In this document: in pieces, positions 28,987-38,025 of the stretch
Position numbering within the stretch: the first letter of the stretch is position 1
How the letters are laid out: each line of letters opens with the position of its first letter
Assembly: GCF_007641235.1 (NCBI RefSeq)
Contig: NZ_CP038157.1
Location: 372,001 to 436,000 of the forward strand
Direction of reading: 5' to 3'
DNA: 64,000 nucleotides
From: Corynebacterium sanguinis
GTDB taxonomy: Bacteria; Actinomycetota; Actinomycetes; Mycobacteriales; Mycobacteriaceae
Translations under genes and position numbers: made by a program
Notes under the pieces: generated by a model
What the model was told of the DNA's origin: nothing
Database searches by the model: none
What the model saw: only the letters and a program-made list of their open reading frames with translations

Positions 28987-29457
28987 GTGTCGCACCTGCA
29001 TGTCATCCTTGATAACCCGGTTATCCCGCCCAATACGGGCAACGCGATACGCATGTGCGCCGGCACCGGGGCAACCCTGCATCTCGTCGAGCCGCTCGGC
29101 TTCGACCTCAGCGAAAAACACCTGCGCCGCGCAGGGCTGGACTACCACGACCTCGCGGACGTGCAGATTCACCCCTCTTTGGACGCATGCTTATCGACGC
29201 TCCCAGCCTCACGCGTCTTCGCCTTCACCACCGACGCCACCACGCACTTCCACACCGTTGCCTACCGCGACTCCGACGCGCTACTGTTCGGCACCGAGCC
29301 GACCGGGCTGCCGCCGGAGCATTCTCACCACCCGCGGGTGACGCGGCGTCTGCGTATCCCCATGCTGCCCGGCCGGCGGTCGATGAACCTGTCGAACTCC
29401 GCGGCCGTGGCCACGTACGAGGCGTGGCGGCAGCTCGGGTATGCGGGCGGGGTGTAA
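28987..29457 (+). CDS. trmL: tRNA (cytidine/uridine-34-2'-O)-methyltransferase
   Basis: SPOUT-class 2'-O-methylase of the tRNA wobble base. 156 residues from GTG 28987. The three knot motifs are present: [34 protein letters not shown] and [21 protein letters not shown]. No good ribosome site is visible and the start is only 25 nt from folD, so the transcript may be leaderless. A second, diverged copy of its last 48 bases lies at 29615-29662. Confidence 0.92.
   Translation: MSHLHVILDNPVIPPNTGNAIRMCAGTGATLHLVEPLGFDLSEKHLRRAGLDYHDLADVQIHPSLDACLSTLPASRVFAFTTDATTHFHTVAYRDSDALLFGTEPTGLPPEHSHHPRVTRRLRIPMLPGRRSMNLSNSAAVATYEAWRQLGYAGGV
29407..29454 (+). repeat. 3' end of trmL, parent of a downstream partial copy
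   Basis: Encodes [16 protein letters not shown] at the end of trmL. About 40 of 48 bases match 29615-29662; most differences fall on third codon positions. Confidence 0.8.
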
Positions 29458-29509
29458 CGTTTGGGCGTTCTGGCTGCTGTTCTCGGCCCTTCTGGGCGTC
29501 TGCGTTGTT

Positions 29510-29587
29510 TGGACTGCGCAATTTGTGATCTCGCGGCTGCAAAGTCCCAGGTCACGGTGAGCCAGTTTCCGTACATTGCGCAGTCCA
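29510..29587. repeat. Element bounded by a perfect 13-bp inverted repeat
   Basis: TGGACTGCGCAAT (29510-29522) and its exact reverse complement (29575-29587) flank 52 bp without coding potential. Further copies of parts of the arm (TGCGCAGTC near 29591) and two copies of CAGGCACCGCGCG (near 29599 and 29672) crowd the same spacer. It may be a small non-autonomous mobile element or the remnant of one. Confidence 0.7.
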
Positions 29588-29614
29588 CAATGCGCAGTCA
29601 GGCACCGCGCGGGG

Positions 29615-29662
29615 GTCGCCACCTACGAGGCGTGGCACCAGCTCGGTTACGCCGGCGGTGTG
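29615..29662 (+). repeat. Diverged second copy of the trmL 3' end
   Basis: Encodes [16 protein letters not shown], then runs on without the stop. The copy keeps the protein while the codons differ, so it came from another trmL allele rather than from a fresh local duplication. Such a partial 3' end is what an element integrating at the end of a gene leaves behind. Confidence 0.75.
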
Positions 29663-29723
29663 AGACGCCCAGGCACCGCGCGACCACACCGCCGCCGCCC
29701 CCAGAAACAACGGCCACCAACGC

Positions 29724-30480
29724 CTACACCCTGCCCAGCGCCTGCATTTGCTCGGCGCGGCCGAGGGGCCCGTCGAGGTCGTGGAGAATCGTGCTGGTCA
29801 GGCCGGCCCCGTCAGGCCCCCACACGTTTGTTGCCTCCAACCCGTTCCACTGCCCCACCGGGTAGCGGTACAGGTGAACGGTCAGGTCAACGTTGGGGAA
29901 CGCCCACTCGGTGGGGCTGTGGTGGACGGCGATGCCGTTGGCGATGTCGATGCGGCTGAAGAACTCCGCGAGCGGGATGCGTTCGTCGGTGTCGACCATG
30001 GTGGTCTCGGAAGTAAACCACGAGAAGAACGTGCCCTCCGGCAGGCCGGTGACCTTGCGCCCGATGAGTTGGCGGATGAACCCGCCTTCCCTGGTCCTCG
30101 CAGTCCTCAGGGACGGGGTAGGTCTGCTGGGTTGGGGTTTCCACGTCGCGCGTGTCAAGCGCGTCGATGTACCAGATCCGCGCGATAATCGCGGCCCGCC
30201 CGGCCAGGGATACTGTCACCTCAACGAGCTCGATCTTGCGCCCGGGCCGAATTGTTTCTACTGCAACGTTGGCTTCCTCCAGCGGCAGGCGACCGAGGAT
30301 ATCGTAGGAAACGCGCACGAGCCGCTTGGTGTCGTCGGGGTCACGGGAGAGCTGGGCGACGTGCACGATGAGCCCCGCGAGGCTGGAGAAGTGGTAGTCC
30401 TGCGCCGACCAGGCTCCTTCGCAGTGGGTGGTCGGCGCGAACGTCGTGTCGCCGGTGCGTCGGAAGTATGACTCTGGCAT
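29724..30480 (-). pseudogene. TesB-like acyl-CoA thioesterase, frameshifted
   Basis: The first 130 residues read from ATG 30480 (MPESYFRRTGDTTFAPTTHC, SSLAGLIVHVAQLSRDPDDTKRL, GRKIELVEVTVSLAGRAAI), a hot-dog thioesterase N-half. The second half is in another frame: GFIRQLIGRKVTGLPEG, IPLAEFFSRIDIANGIAVHH, PNVDLTVHLYRYPVGQWNGL. One surplus base in the GGGAAGGCGGG area near 30085-30100 separates them. Corrected length about 252 residues. AGGAG lies 6 nt before the ATG, and the gene follows the AccD-like gene by 14 nt, so it was the last gene of that operon. Confidence 0.78.
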
Positions 30481-30494
30481 GGTGTTCTCCTTTT

Positions 30495-32117
30495 CTATCG
30501 TGCGCTGACGTCGCCCATCCGGTTGGCCACGGGCGCGAGCAGCGCGGGCCGCGCCGCCACCCACGCCGCGGCCATGACGGCGAGCGAGAGCAGAAAGACG
30601 ATGAGCCCGGTGACGTCGCCTGCGTATTCGGCCGGGTCGATGACTCCGTCGTCCCACAGACGAGCGGAGGAGTAGTAGGGGTGGGATTCGCGCTCGAACT
30701 GCTCGCGGATGGGAGCCTCGAAGTCCTCCTGCTCCTGCGCGCTCCACTGCCCGCCGGAGCGCTCGATCTGGTTGCGGCGCACCGTGGACATGGTCATCGC
30801 GGCCTGCGGCCCGCCCATCACGGAGATCCGCGCGTTGGGCCACATCCACAGAAAACGCGGGGAGTAGGCGCGCCCGCACATGGAGTAGTTGCCCGCGCCG
30901 AACGCGCCGCCGATGACCACGGTGAACTTGGGCACGCGCGTGGTGGCCACGGCGTTGACCATCTTCGCGCCGTGCTTGGCAATGCCGCCGGCCTCGTACT
31001 CGCGCCCCACCATGAACCCGGTGGTGTTTTGCAGAAACACGAGCGGGATGGCGCGTTGGTCGCACAGCTCGATAAAGTGGGCACCCTTTTGGGCGGATTC
31101 GGCGAACAGGATGCCGTTATTGGCGACGATCCCGACCTGGTGGCCGTAGATGCGCGCGAACGCGGTGACCAAGGTGGTGCCGTACTCGGATTTGAACTCG
31201 TCGTACTGGCCCCCGTCGACGATGATCTCGATGGCGTCGCGCACGTCGTAGGGGTCGCGGCTGCCGACCGGGACGACGTCGTAAAGCTCGTCCTGCGAGC
31301 GCGTGGGCTCGACGGGCTCGATCACGTCCCAGGCGGCGTTCTTATCGCGCGGCAGCGTGGCGACGATCCGACGCACCCGCGCCAGCGCGTCCGCGTCGTC
31401 GAGCGCCAGGTGGTCGGTGACGCCGGAGACGGAGGAGTGCAGGTCGCCGCCGCCCAGCTCCTCGGGCGTGACCTCCTCGCCCGTCGCGGCTTTGACCAGC
31501 GGCGGGCCGGCCAGGAAGATGGTGCCCTGGTTTTTCACGATGACGTTTTCGTCCGCCATGGCCGGCACGTAGGCGCCGCCGGCGGTGCAGGAGCCCATCA
31601 CCGCGGAGATTTGCGGGATGCCGCGCTTGGACATGTTGGCCATGTTGTAGAAGATGCGCCCGAAGTGGTCGCGGTCGGGGAAGACCTCGGCCTGGTTGAG
31701 CAGCATTGCTCCCCCGGAGTCGACGAGGTAGATGCACGGCAGGTGATTGTCGGCGGCGATTTCCTGGGCGCGCAGGTGCTTCTTCACCGTCATCGGGTAG
31801 TAGGTGCCGCCGGAGACGGTGGCGTCGTTGGCCACGACGAGACAGGTGCGGCCCTCGACAAGGCCGATGCCCGCGATCACTCCGGCAGCCGCGACCTTGC
31901 CGCCGTACATGTCGTGGGCGGCCAGCGGCGCGACCTCAAGAAACGGCGAGCCCGGGTCGAGGAGTTGGTCGATGCGCTCGCGCGGCAGGATTTTGCCGCG
32001 GGAGGTGTGCCGCTCGCGCGCGGCGTCGGATCCGCCGCGCGCGGTCTCGCCCAGGATGCGCTTCAGGTCGCGGACGAGGCCGATGTGCTGCTCGCGGTTG
32101 CTGTGTGGAGTGGTCAA
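30495..32117 (-). CDS. Acyl-CoA carboxylase beta subunit (methylcrotonyl-CoA type) with a divergent C-terminus
   Basis: 540 residues. Up to about residue 500 it is a typical carboxyltransferase beta subunit, closest to methylcrotonyl/geranyl-CoA carboxylase: [108 protein letters not shown]. The normal end (DTR-x-VLGL-SAALNAP) is replaced after [12 protein letters not shown] by a hydrophobic stretch [20 protein letters not shown] and an Arg end. TTG start with AGGGGGG about 9 nt upstream. No biotin-carboxylase partner is adjacent. Confidence 0.87.
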   Translation of the reverse strand: MTTPHSNREQHIGLVRDLKRILGETARGGSDAARERHTSRGKILPRERIDQLLDPGSPFLEVAPLAAHDMYGGKVAAAGVIAGIGLVEGRTCLVVANDATVSGGTYYPMTVKKHLRAQEIAADNHLPCIYLVDSGGAMLLNQAEVFPDRDHFGRIFYNMANMSKRGIPQISAVMGSCTAGGAYVPAMADENVIVKNQGTIFLAGPPLVKAATGEEVTPEELGGGDLHSSVSGVTDHLALDDADALARVRRIVATLPRDKNAAWDVIEPVEPTRSQDELYDVVPVGSRDPYDVRDAIEIIVDGGQYDEFKSEYGTTLVTAFARIYGHQVGIVANNGILFAESAQKGAHFIELCDQRAIPLVFLQNTTGFMVGREYEAGGIAKHGAKMVNAVATTRVPKFTVVIGGAFGAGNYSMCGRAYSPRFLWMWPNARISVMGGPQAAMTMSTVRRNQIERSGGQWSAQEQEDFEAPIREQFERESHPYYSSARLWDDGVIDPAEYAGDVTGLIVFLLSLAVMAAAWVAARPALLAPVANRMGDVSAR

Positions 32118-32128
32118 GGGTTGTCCCC

Positions 32129-32142
32129 CCCTTTGTAAAGGG
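32129..32142. promoter_or_regulatory. 14-bp palindrome at the accD ribosome site
   Basis: CCCTTTGTAAAGGG, perfect 6-bp arms around GT, directly upstream of the G-rich ribosome site of the AccD-like gene. It could be a second operator or a small RNA hairpin near the ribosome site. Confidence 0.45.
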
Positions 32143-32165
32143 TCGTGGGTGTCAGACAGAGCTTC

Positions 32166-32183
32166 AGTTAATCGCGATTAACT
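32166..32183. promoter_or_regulatory. Perfect 18-bp palindrome, probable TetR operator
   Basis: AGTTAATCGCGATTAACT is its own reverse complement. It lies 49 bp before the TTG start of the AccD-like gene and 71 bp after the stop of the TetR gene, in the AT-rich promoter. Size and symmetry suit a TetR dimer; the adjacent regulator is the obvious candidate. Confidence 0.65.
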
Positions 32184-32253
32184 TTGTTTTGCTTAACAAT
32201 CTAACCCTTCACAGTGTGCGCCACAACACATTTCGCCAAACTTTTTGTTTTTC

Positions 32254-32859
32254 CTAAGAAAACAGCGCGCTCATTGCCATCCGGTACGCGTGCTCGCGCA
32301 CCACCTCGGGCCCCGCACGCTTGATCACGTACCTGACCGAGTTGATCATCCCGGCCACGAGCTGCACCCTCATCCGCGCCACGCTCGCGCCCAGGGTCGG
32401 CTCCGCCCGCTCCAACACCTCGGTCCACATCGCCAGGTACTCGCGCTGCTTGGCGCGCACCAGCTCCTGGCTCGACGGGTCGAGGTTTTTCAGCTCCCTC
32501 TCCTGCACGCTGACCACGTTGGGCTCGGTCACGCCGATGGTGACGTGGAACGCCACCAGCTCCCCCATCACCTCGCGGGCGCTTGCTTCTCGACGCCCTC
32601 CGGCATCAATAATCTCCCTCGCCCCCGCCATAAGCCGGTCGGAGATCTCGTCGAGAATCTCCGCCAAAAGCGCGTCCTTGCTCTCGACGTAGCGGTACAT
32701 CCCCGGGCCGGAGATGCCTACGGCGGCGCCGACGTCAGCGAGCCTGGTCTGGTGAAACCCCTTGCGCGCCATGATGTCCGCCGCCGCCGCGAGTAGCTCC
32801 CGGCGCTTCTTCGCCTTCTCGCGCTGGCGTTGGGTGCCCGTCTGATTGTTCTGCGTCAC
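32254..32859 (-). CDS. TetR-family regulator
   Basis: 201 residues, GTG start (MTQNNQTGTQRQ). The N-terminal TetR helix-turn-helix is clear: RRELLAAAADIMARKGFHQTRLADVGAAVGISGPGMYRYVESKDALLAEI. The ligand domain (residues 70-200) is helical, with HVTIGVTEPNVVSVQERELKNL similar to TetR proteins of acyl-CoA metabolism. It lies upstream of the AccD-like gene on the same strand with a perfect 18-bp palindrome between them, so it likely controls that operon. Its first 125 bases overlap the preceding PH-domain gene in another frame. Confidence 0.88.
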   Translation of the reverse strand: MTQNNQTGTQRQREKAKKRRELLAAAADIMARKGFHQTRLADVGAAVGISGPGMYRYVESKDALLAEILDEISDRLMAGAREIIDAGGRREASAREVMGELVAFHVTIGVTEPNVVSVQERELKNLDPSSQELVRAKQREYLAMWTEVLERAEPTLGASVARMRVQLVAGMINSVRYVIKRAGPEVVREHAYRMAMSALFS

Positions 32860-34174
32860 ACCCCAACTCTATCGGCGCCGCGCCCACCGGAGGCAGAGCG
32901 CGTGCGCGCAGCGTATCGACGACCCACCGCGCGTCCTCGATGTCCAGATCACGCACCGTGGCGCTCACCGGCCCCGGCACCAGATCGAGGCGCACGTACG
33001 CGAGGCCCAGCACCCGCTGCAGCGGGCCCTGGGTGGAGGTGAGCTCCTGGATGTGGGGCACCTCCACCACCGAGTAGCGCCGCGAGAGCCTGCCCGAGGT
33101 CACCACCGCGGTGCCGTCGCGAAGCAGCAGCGACTGGCGACGCCAATCCACCGGCGAGACCCAGCGCGCCCGGCGCGGGGTGCGCACGTGCGCATCCGTG
33201 CTGGCGGGGTCGATCTCGCCCAACTCACCGACCTGAAGTGGGCTCAGCGCGCGCACCACCGCGAGCGCCTCGTCGAGCGTGCCCACGGGCAGAAGGGTCA
33301 GCGTCCCGCCGTCGCCGGAGGTTTTGTAGCCTGCGACGTTGACCTTGACCTCCCACCAGCCCAGTGGCCGCCACAGCGGGGGCTGGGTGAGCGAGACCGC
33401 GTGGATGCGGTCCAGGGGCACGGCCTGGCGGCGTCGATTAGCAAGGCCAAAGGTGACGTTGACCACCTCGTCGCCGCGCACGGCCTGGAAGCGCCAAGAC
33501 TGATCGATCATCCGCCACAGCGACGGGAGGACGCCGATGATAACCGGGATTGCCGCCGCGGGGCTGAGGTTGGTGGCCAATGGGAGCGCCGTGAACGCGG
33601 CGGCGACAAGCGTGCTCACCCGCAGCAGCGTTCCGATGAGCGAGCGGTGAATCGGCACCGGCGCGACCAGGAAGTCTTGCGCGTCCGCGGCCGTGTCCAC
33701 CTCTGCCCCCTCGCGGGCGACGGCGCGCATGATCTCGGCGCGGACCCGCTCGGCCTCGTCCTTGGGCAGGTAGGCGATCTCGATCGCGGAGTCGCCGCCG
33801 CCGGCTGCCTCGACGCGCACGGCGGCGAGGCCGAAGATCCGCGCGGCGAGCGGCTCGACCACGTCGACGGCCTGGATCCTGTCGAAGCGGGCCGTGCGCA
33901 CGTGCGTGGTAAACACGCCGCGCTTGAGCCCGAGTTCCTCCTCCCCGATGCCGTAGCCCATCCGCGACCACCACAGCTGAGACACGGCGAACAGCACCGC
34001 GACTCCGACGACGAAGATCCCGACCCCGCGCAGGATGTCGAACGCGGCGAAGTGCTCCGAGCTCACCCACGTGTACAAGGGCTCGAGGAAATTGACCGCT
34101 GCGATCACTACCAGGGCGAACAGCACACCCCAGGCGCGCAGCAGGGGTGTGATCCGGTGTACCTTCCTGTCCAT
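32735..34174 (-). CDS. PH-domain membrane protein (YdbT-like)
   Basis: 479 residues as written. Helices near 12-30 and 45-65 and again near 195-235 alternate with bacterial PH domains of the bPH_2 (YdbT) type: GIGEEELGLKRGVFTTHVRTARFDRIQAVDVVEP, LANRRRQAVPLDRIHAVSLTQ and GRLSRRYSVVEVPHIQELTSTQGPLQRVLGLAYV. ATG 34174 overlaps the YdbS-like stop by one base (TAATG). The last 40 residues (GCDAEQSDGHPTPAREGEEA and on) lie over the TetR start in another frame and look random, so a natural stop just before the TetR gene may have been lost. Confidence 0.85.
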   Translation of the reverse strand: MDRKVHRITPLLRAWGVLFALVVIAAVNFLEPLYTWVSSEHFAAFDILRGVGIFVVGVAVLFAVSQLWWSRMGYGIGEEELGLKRGVFTTHVRTARFDRIQAVDVVEPLAARIFGLAAVRVEAAGGGDSAIEIAYLPKDEAERVRAEIMRAVAREGAEVDTAADAQDFLVAPVPIHRSLIGTLLRVSTLVAAAFTALPLATNLSPAAAIPVIIGVLPSLWRMIDQSWRFQAVRGDEVVNVTFGLANRRRQAVPLDRIHAVSLTQPPLWRPLGWWEVKVNVAGYKTSGDGGTLTLLPVGTLDEALAVVRALSPLQVGELGEIDPASTDAHVRTPRRARWVSPVDWRRQSLLLRDGTAVVTSGRLSRRYSVVEVPHIQELTSTQGPLQRVLGLAYVRLDLVPGPVSATVRDLDIEDARWVVDTLRARALPPVGAAPIELGCDAEQSDGHPTPAREGEEAPGATRGGGGHHGAQGVSPDQAR

Positions 34175-34668
34175 TACAGCCCGCTCATGCGCTCGCGGGC
34201 CTTGGCGGCCAGCCGGTCGCGCAGCGCGTCGGCGACGTCGGCCTCGATGCCGGGAAGCGACGACACCGAGGTCGTTGACGCGGTGTTGACCTCGAGATCT
34301 TTCAGCCCCACCGCGCGCGCAATCGGCCCCGAGGTGACGTCGACGAACTGGATGCGCCCGTAGGGCACGACCGTCATGGAACGCCACAGCCTGCCCTTGG
34401 CCAGGATCAGTTCGTCCTCGGTTTCCAACCACCCCATTGCGCGCACCCGCAGCGGGATGAGAACGGCATTGACGACCGCCAGCACGACGACGACCCCGAG
34501 CCCGATGACCCACCACTGGCTCCACCGCAGCGCGGCGAAGGTAAACACCGCGCCGAAAATGAGGGACCACACGATCAGTCCCACGTACGACGGGATCGCC
34601 AGCCGCGGTGACACTCGGTTCATCTCTTCGACGCTTCGTGGCAGGGGGTGGCTGGTCATGGTGTTCAT
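34174..34668 (-). CDS. PH-domain membrane protein (YdbS-like)
   Basis: 164 residues from ATG 34668 (MNTMTSHPLPRS); ATG 34659 is an alternative. Two membrane helices (PSYVGLIVWSLIFGAVFTFAAL, WVIGLGVVVVLAVVNAVL) and then one bPH_2 domain: ELILAKGRLWRSMTVVPYGRIQFVDVTSGPIARAVGL. YdbS and YdbT form a pair in many Gram-positives; their exact role is not settled, although a function at the membrane or in secretion stress is discussed. It starts 4 nt after the dnaE2 stop and overlaps the YdbT-like gene by one base. Confidence 0.87.
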   Translation of the reverse strand: MNTMTSHPLPRSVEEMNRVSPRLAIPSYVGLIVWSLIFGAVFTFAALRWSQWWVIGLGVVVVLAVVNAVLIPLRVRAMGWLETEDELILAKGRLWRSMTVVPYGRIQFVDVTSGPIARAVGLKDLEVNTASTTSVSSLPGIEADVADALRDRLAAKARERMSGL

Positions 34669-34672
34669 AGTA

Positions 34673-37600
34673 CTAATGGAAGTCACGGGCCCCCCGGTTG
34701 AGGTAATCGCCCAGCTCAAGGGGCTCGAACTTGTCGGCCACCAGGTTGACCGCGCCGGTGGCGTTTTGCACGATGCCGCGCACGATCAGCGACTTCGCGG
34801 TCCTGGCCAGCACAAGCTGGCGCTCCCACAGCCCCACCGGGACGATGACGTTGATCAACCCGGTTTCATCCTCCATGCCCAAAAACGTCACGCCCTTCGC
34901 GGTCTTCGGCCGCTGCCGGTGCGTGATCACCCCGGCGACGCGCACCCGCGAGCCGTCCTCGACGCGGCGCAGGTCATCGGCGGTGAGGATGCCACGCTCG
35001 CGCAGGCCCGCGCGCAGAAGCTCCACGGGTTGCTTGTCGTGGGTCACACCCGTGGCCGAAACGTCCGCCGCCATCAGCTCGAAGGCGTTCATGCCCGGCA
35101 GCGCAGGCGCCTCGATGGCGCTGAGGCCCGGCAGCATGCCCTCACGCTCGGTCGCAGCCACGCCCGCCTGCCACAGTGCCTGCCTGCGGTCCACGCCGAA
35201 GCAGTCCAGCGCGCCCGCGCGCGCCAGCGCCTCGACGTGCTCGACCGACAGGTCGGCGCGGCGCGACAGGTCCGGGATGTCGCGAAACGGCTGGGCCGCC
35301 TCGATGCGGTCGGCCGCCTGGTCGCCGAGGCCCTTGATCAGGTTCAGCCCGACGCGGATCGTCGCATTGTCCACGCAGATCGCCTCGCGGCCCGAGTCGT
35401 TGACGCTGACGGGCAGCACGTCGATGCCGTGCCGGCGCGCGTCTTGGATCAGCGACTGCGGCGAGTAGAACCCCATCGGCTGGGCGCGCAGCAACCCGAC
35501 GCAAAACTGCGCCGGGTAGTAGCACTTGAACCACGCGGAGAAGAACACCAGCGAGGCGAAGGACTGAGAGTGCGACTCGGGGAACCCGTAGGCGGCGAAC
35601 GCGACGATTTTGGCCCAGAGCGTCTCCGCCACGTCGTGATCAATGCGGTTGGTGGCCCAGCAGCCGTCGAAGAAGCGCTCCTTGAGCTGCGCCATCTTCT
35701 CCGGCGAGCGCTTCGAGCCCATGGCGCGGCGCAGCGCGTCAGCTTCGCGGCCGGAAAACCCCGCGGCGTCGACGGCGATCTGCATGAGCTGCTCTTGGAA
35801 CAGGGGCACGCCCAGGGTCTTGCCCAGCGACTTCTCCAGCACGGGGTGGTCGTAGACGATGGCCTCTTTGCCGTCGCGACGCCGCAGGTAGGGGTGCACG
35901 GACCCGCCCTGGATGGGTCCGGGACGGATCAGCGCGACCTCGACGACGAGATCGAAAAAGCAGCGCGGTTTCAGCCTCGGCAGCGTGGAGAGCTGCGCGC
36001 GCGATTCCACCTGGAACACGCCGACGGCGTCGGCGCGGCACAGCATCTCGTACACGCGCGCATCCGCGACGTCGAGCTCCCACAGGTTGACCTCGCGCCC
36101 GGCGGTGTCGCGCACCAGGTCGATCATGTGGTGCAGCGCTTCGAGCATGCCCAGGCCCAGCAGGTCGAACTTGACCAGCCCGGCCGAGGCGCAGTCGTCC
36201 TTGTCCCACTGCACCACCGAGCGGTTTTCCATCCGCGCCCACTCCACCGGCACCACGTCGGCGATCGGGCGGTCGCAGATAACCATGCCACCGGAGTGGA
36301 TGCCTAAGTGCCGGGGCTGGCCTTTGAGCTCCGCCGCAAGCTTTTCGACGCCCTCCGGTGGCCGCGAGATCCCCTTCGACCACGAATCCGCCGCGCCCTG
36401 CGCATACCCCAGGGCGCGGGCGGCGTCGCGAATCGCCCCCTTGGTGCGGTAGGTGATCACGTTTGCCACCTGCGCCGCGTTGTCGCGCCCGTAGCGCTCG
36501 TAGGCGTACTGGATCACTTCTTCACGACGCCCCGACTCAATATCAATGTCAATATCCGGCGGGCCGTCCCTATCCGGCGACAAGAAGCGCTCGAACAAAA
36601 GCCCCGCGCTGATCGGCTCGGCGTTGGTGATGCCGAGCGCAAAACACACCGCCGAGTTCGCCGCCGAACCCCTGCCCTGGCACAGGATGTTTTCCCGGCG
36701 GCAAAAGTCCACCAGGTCGTGGACGATGAGGAAGTAGCCGGGGAAGTTCAGCTCCTCGATCACGCCGAGCTCGTAGTCGATCTGCGCCATCGCGCGCCGG
36801 CGGATGTCCTCCGGGCGTGTCGCGTAGCGCAGCTGCGCACCCGCGATGGTGATGTGGCGCAGCCAGCTCATCTCATCAAAGCCCGCCGGCGTGGGGTAGC
36901 GCGGCAGCTCAGGGGCAACGAGGTTGAGAGTAAACGCGCACTGCGCGGAGATAGCCAGCGCCGTGTCAATCTTGTCCTGCGCACCCGGCAGCATCGCCTG
37001 GAGCTGCTCGGCGGAGCGCAGCCAGTTCGCCCCCATGGGGTGCAGGTGCGCGTGGGCGTCGCCCAGGCAGTCGCGCCGCGCCAGGGCGCGTTTCGCTGCG
37101 GCCAGGCGGGCGTCGTCACGCGTGGCGGCGGCCGGCACGGCGCTGACAATCGCGGGGACGTGCGGGTAGTCATCGAGCGCGCGGTGGTGGTCGGCGTCCT
37201 CCGGAGTCATCGACACCTCGTACTCGCGCACCACCGCCCCGGGGCCAAACAGTTCGATCAGGTAATCGATCTGCGGGGCCCACTGCCAACCCGCCAGCAC
37301 GATGCACGTGCCCGCCAGCTCATGGGCGATAAGCTCCAGCGGCGGGTAGGCGACCTCGTCTTTCTCCCGGGTGATCATGCGGGCCGCGGCAATGAGGCGG
37401 GACAGGCGGCGATACCCCTCCGGGCCCCGCGCCAGCACAGGCAGAACACGGTCACCCAGGCTCAGCTCCGCACCGAACACCGTGGCCACCCCTTCGCGCG
37501 CCGCGGCCTCGGCGAACTTCACTGCCCCGTAAAAACCGTCCCTGTCCAGCAGCGCGAGCGTGGTGATGCCCAGGCGCTTGGCGTGGCGGACCATCTCTTC

Positions 37601-37804
37601 CGGCTCGCTCGCCCCGCCAAGGAAGCTATACGATGACACCGCGTGCAGCTCGGCGAACGGCGCGTGGCTGGCTTCGGGGCGGTTGGTGGGGGCGTCGACA
37701 AGCGGGCGAGTGTGGTTAACGGGCACAGGCATGGGGCCGGGGCGGCCGGAGAGAATACGCTCCAGCCGCGACCACGACAGGGCCTCGCCGCCATGAAACA
37801 TCAT
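34673..37804 (-). CDS. dnaE2: Error-prone DNA polymerase III alpha, DnaE2/ImuC
   Basis: Translesion polymerase of the SOS response, partner of ImuA' and ImuB. 1043 residues from ATG 37804; the frame runs further upstream across the promoter. PHP domain first (FAELHAVSSYSFLGGASEPEEM), then the polymerase core with PDIDIDIESGRREEVIQYAYERYG carrying the catalytic Asp pair, GRGSAANSAVCF, and an OB fold near the C-terminus (VRVAGVITHRQRPKTAKGVTFLGMEDETG), as in DnaE2. An SOS-like box lies 22-37 bp upstream. The two PH-domain genes follow with a 4-nt gap. Confidence 0.94.
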   Translation of the reverse strand: MMFHGGEALSWSRLERILSGRPGPMPVPVNHTRPLVDAPTNRPEASHAPFAELHAVSSYSFLGGASEPEEMVRHAKRLGITTLALLDRDGFYGAVKFAEAAAREGVATVFGAELSLGDRVLPVLARGPEGYRRLSRLIAAARMITREKDEVAYPPLELIAHELAGTCIVLAGWQWAPQIDYLIELFGPGAVVREYEVSMTPEDADHHRALDDYPHVPAIVSAVPAAATRDDARLAAAKRALARRDCLGDAHAHLHPMGANWLRSAEQLQAMLPGAQDKIDTALAISAQCAFTLNLVAPELPRYPTPAGFDEMSWLRHITIAGAQLRYATRPEDIRRRAMAQIDYELGVIEELNFPGYFLIVHDLVDFCRRENILCQGRGSAANSAVCFALGITNAEPISAGLLFERFLSPDRDGPPDIDIDIESGRREEVIQYAYERYGRDNAAQVANVITYRTKGAIRDAARALGYAQGAADSWSKGISRPPEGVEKLAAELKGQPRHLGIHSGGMVICDRPIADVVPVEWARMENRSVVQWDKDDCASAGLVKFDLLGLGMLEALHHMIDLVRDTAGREVNLWELDVADARVYEMLCRADAVGVFQVESRAQLSTLPRLKPRCFFDLVVEVALIRPGPIQGGSVHPYLRRRDGKEAIVYDHPVLEKSLGKTLGVPLFQEQLMQIAVDAAGFSGREADALRRAMGSKRSPEKMAQLKERFFDGCWATNRIDHDVAETLWAKIVAFAAYGFPESHSQSFASLVFFSAWFKCYYPAQFCVGLLRAQPMGFYSPQSLIQDARRHGIDVLPVSVNDSGREAICVDNATIRVGLNLIKGLGDQAADRIEAAQPFRDIPDLSRRADLSVEHVEALARAGALDCFGVDRRQALWQAGVAATEREGMLPGLSAIEAPALPGMNAFELMAADVSATGVTHDKQPVELLRAGLRERGILTADDLRRVEDGSRVRVAGVITHRQRPKTAKGVTFLGMEDETGLINVIVPVGLWERQLVLARTAKSLIVRGIVQNATGAVNLVADKFEPLELGDYLNRGARDFH

Positions 37805-37825
37805 GGGAGTAGATAATAGCGGTTT

Positions 37826-37841
37826 TAGAACATGCTTTCTA
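37826..37841 (-). promoter_or_regulatory. SOS (LexA-like) box of dnaE2
   Basis: On the coding strand TAGAAAGCATGTTCTA, with TAGAA/TTCTA ends. It agrees at most positions with the corynebacterial LexA box (TCGAAMANNTGTTCGA) and almost exactly with the box before imuA' (TAGAAAGTACGTTCGA at 50494-50509). Confidence 0.7.
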
Positions 37842-38025
37842 CTCGGCGGAACCCCTCCGCCTAAAACCGGGCACCTAAGGATGCCCCTCTTCCGCCGAAA
37901 CTCGAAAGCAAGTTGTCTGCGTCCGAGTTTCCGTGGAAGGGCGGGTGGAGCCGAAGTTCCCACTTTGTGCAAGCGCCCCACTCCGACACGCTTTCCCCGA
38001 TTCGCTGTCCACCCGAACCCGGCAG

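Noticed and set aside
29510..29587. Insertion sequence at the 13-bp inverted repeat
   Set aside because: Only 52 bp between the arms and no transposase; kept as a possible non-autonomous element, not called as an IS.
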